Shown piece by piece: positions 63,426 through 64,000 of a stretch of DNA of 64,000 nucleotides (positions are counted from its first letter, which is position 1; every line of letters begins with the position of its first letter). The DNA is taken from the NCBI GenBank assembly GCA_921293015.1, contig OV121088.1:16281645-16345644 (forward strand). The letters are read 5' to 3'. The position numbers and the translations under genes are program-made. The DNA comes from Phorcus lineatus (Eukaryota > Mollusca > Gastropoda > Trochida > Trochidae). Below the pieces are notes generated by a model. The model was not told where the DNA came from, made no database searches, and saw only the letters and a program-made list of their open reading frames with translations.

Positions 63426-64000
63426 TATGTATGCAAATGTTTAATCTGATATTAGGTTCCGGCAGGGTATCTACCGTGTAATTTCCTCATTAGATTAGTC
63501 TGGCAAATTCTTGTTTCAAAATTTAAATATGTAGAATGCTGGAGTTTGTACTGAGAATACCTCGAATAATTCTTCCCAGTTGTCACAGTGGTTACTACAG
63601 TAAATTCTTTTCCGAGTAACCGCTTTTACCGAGGAAAAATGTAACAAGTGTAGCAGGATAGAAGTAAAGAATTCTGATTGTTTGCAATCGACGTTAGTTG
63701 TGAAATGACATTGTTCCAATATAAACAACCAACTGTTCCCGTTTCGTTGAAAAGAAAGTTGTTCCTTCACAACGTGCAAAGCACAACGCTTTCTGAAAGG
63801 GGTAGTAGCACGTTTGTGAAATATTTCCTGATATCTGTGCCAAATAAACAATAGTTAATGCCAAATCTGCGTCTCCAGAGGGTCAAAACATCGCATTACA
63901 AAATCCGATCATCCGTAGTCGTAGAGAAAATAATCAAGTTTGAAGCAAAATTCATTGTTGACCATTTTTATGTAAACATCTTAAATTCTATTAGATAGGT

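Noticed and set aside
63516-63851. 111-codon minus-strand frame with a CSNHC motif
   Set aside because: No recognisable domain, no splice or promoter context, and composition like the surroundings. Not enough support for a gene.

Overview
The window is animal nuclear DNA, AT-rich, with short spliced exons, GT..AG introns, TATA boxes, many non-autonomous DNA transposons and long gene-poor stretches. A hephaestin/ceruloplasmin-like multicopper oxidase cluster beside a tyrosine-rich, low-complexity secreted repeat protein suggests a lophotrochozoan, most likely a mollusc. That assignment is inference; no diagnostic marker gene is present.

Layout. (1) 1-2044, minus strand: the first exons of a secreted multicopper oxidase (copy A), cut by the window edge. 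(2) 2045-7442: intergenic, holding duplicated promoter sequence and a 1.29 kb TIR element with target-site duplication. (3) 7443-23763, minus strand: a complete 13-exon paralogue (copy B). All splice phases agree and it encodes 1126 aa. Its introns carry several MITE-like elements. (4) 23764-28600: intergenic between divergent promoters. (5) About 28660-33779, plus strand: a secreted 1188-aa Asn/Pro/Gln/Tyr-rich protein with 26 tandem 9-residue units, read as a noncoding first exon plus one large coding exon. (6) 33780-64000: I see no convincing gene, only dispersed repeats, TIR elements, tandem duplications and microsatellites.

How the genes may relate. Copy B keeps the trinuclear copper cluster and the domain-6 type 1 copper site. 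By hand alignment it has lost nearly all proposed iron-binding residues of ceruloplasmin and the type 1 sites of domains 2 and 4. It looks like an active secreted copper oxidase that need not be a ferroxidase. The divergent neighbour is a secreted protein with no Cys, Trp or Met in its mature part, one Tyr per repeat unit and a His-rich cluster. An oxidase plus tyrosine-rich matrix or adhesive substrate pair is an attractive but untested hypothesis.
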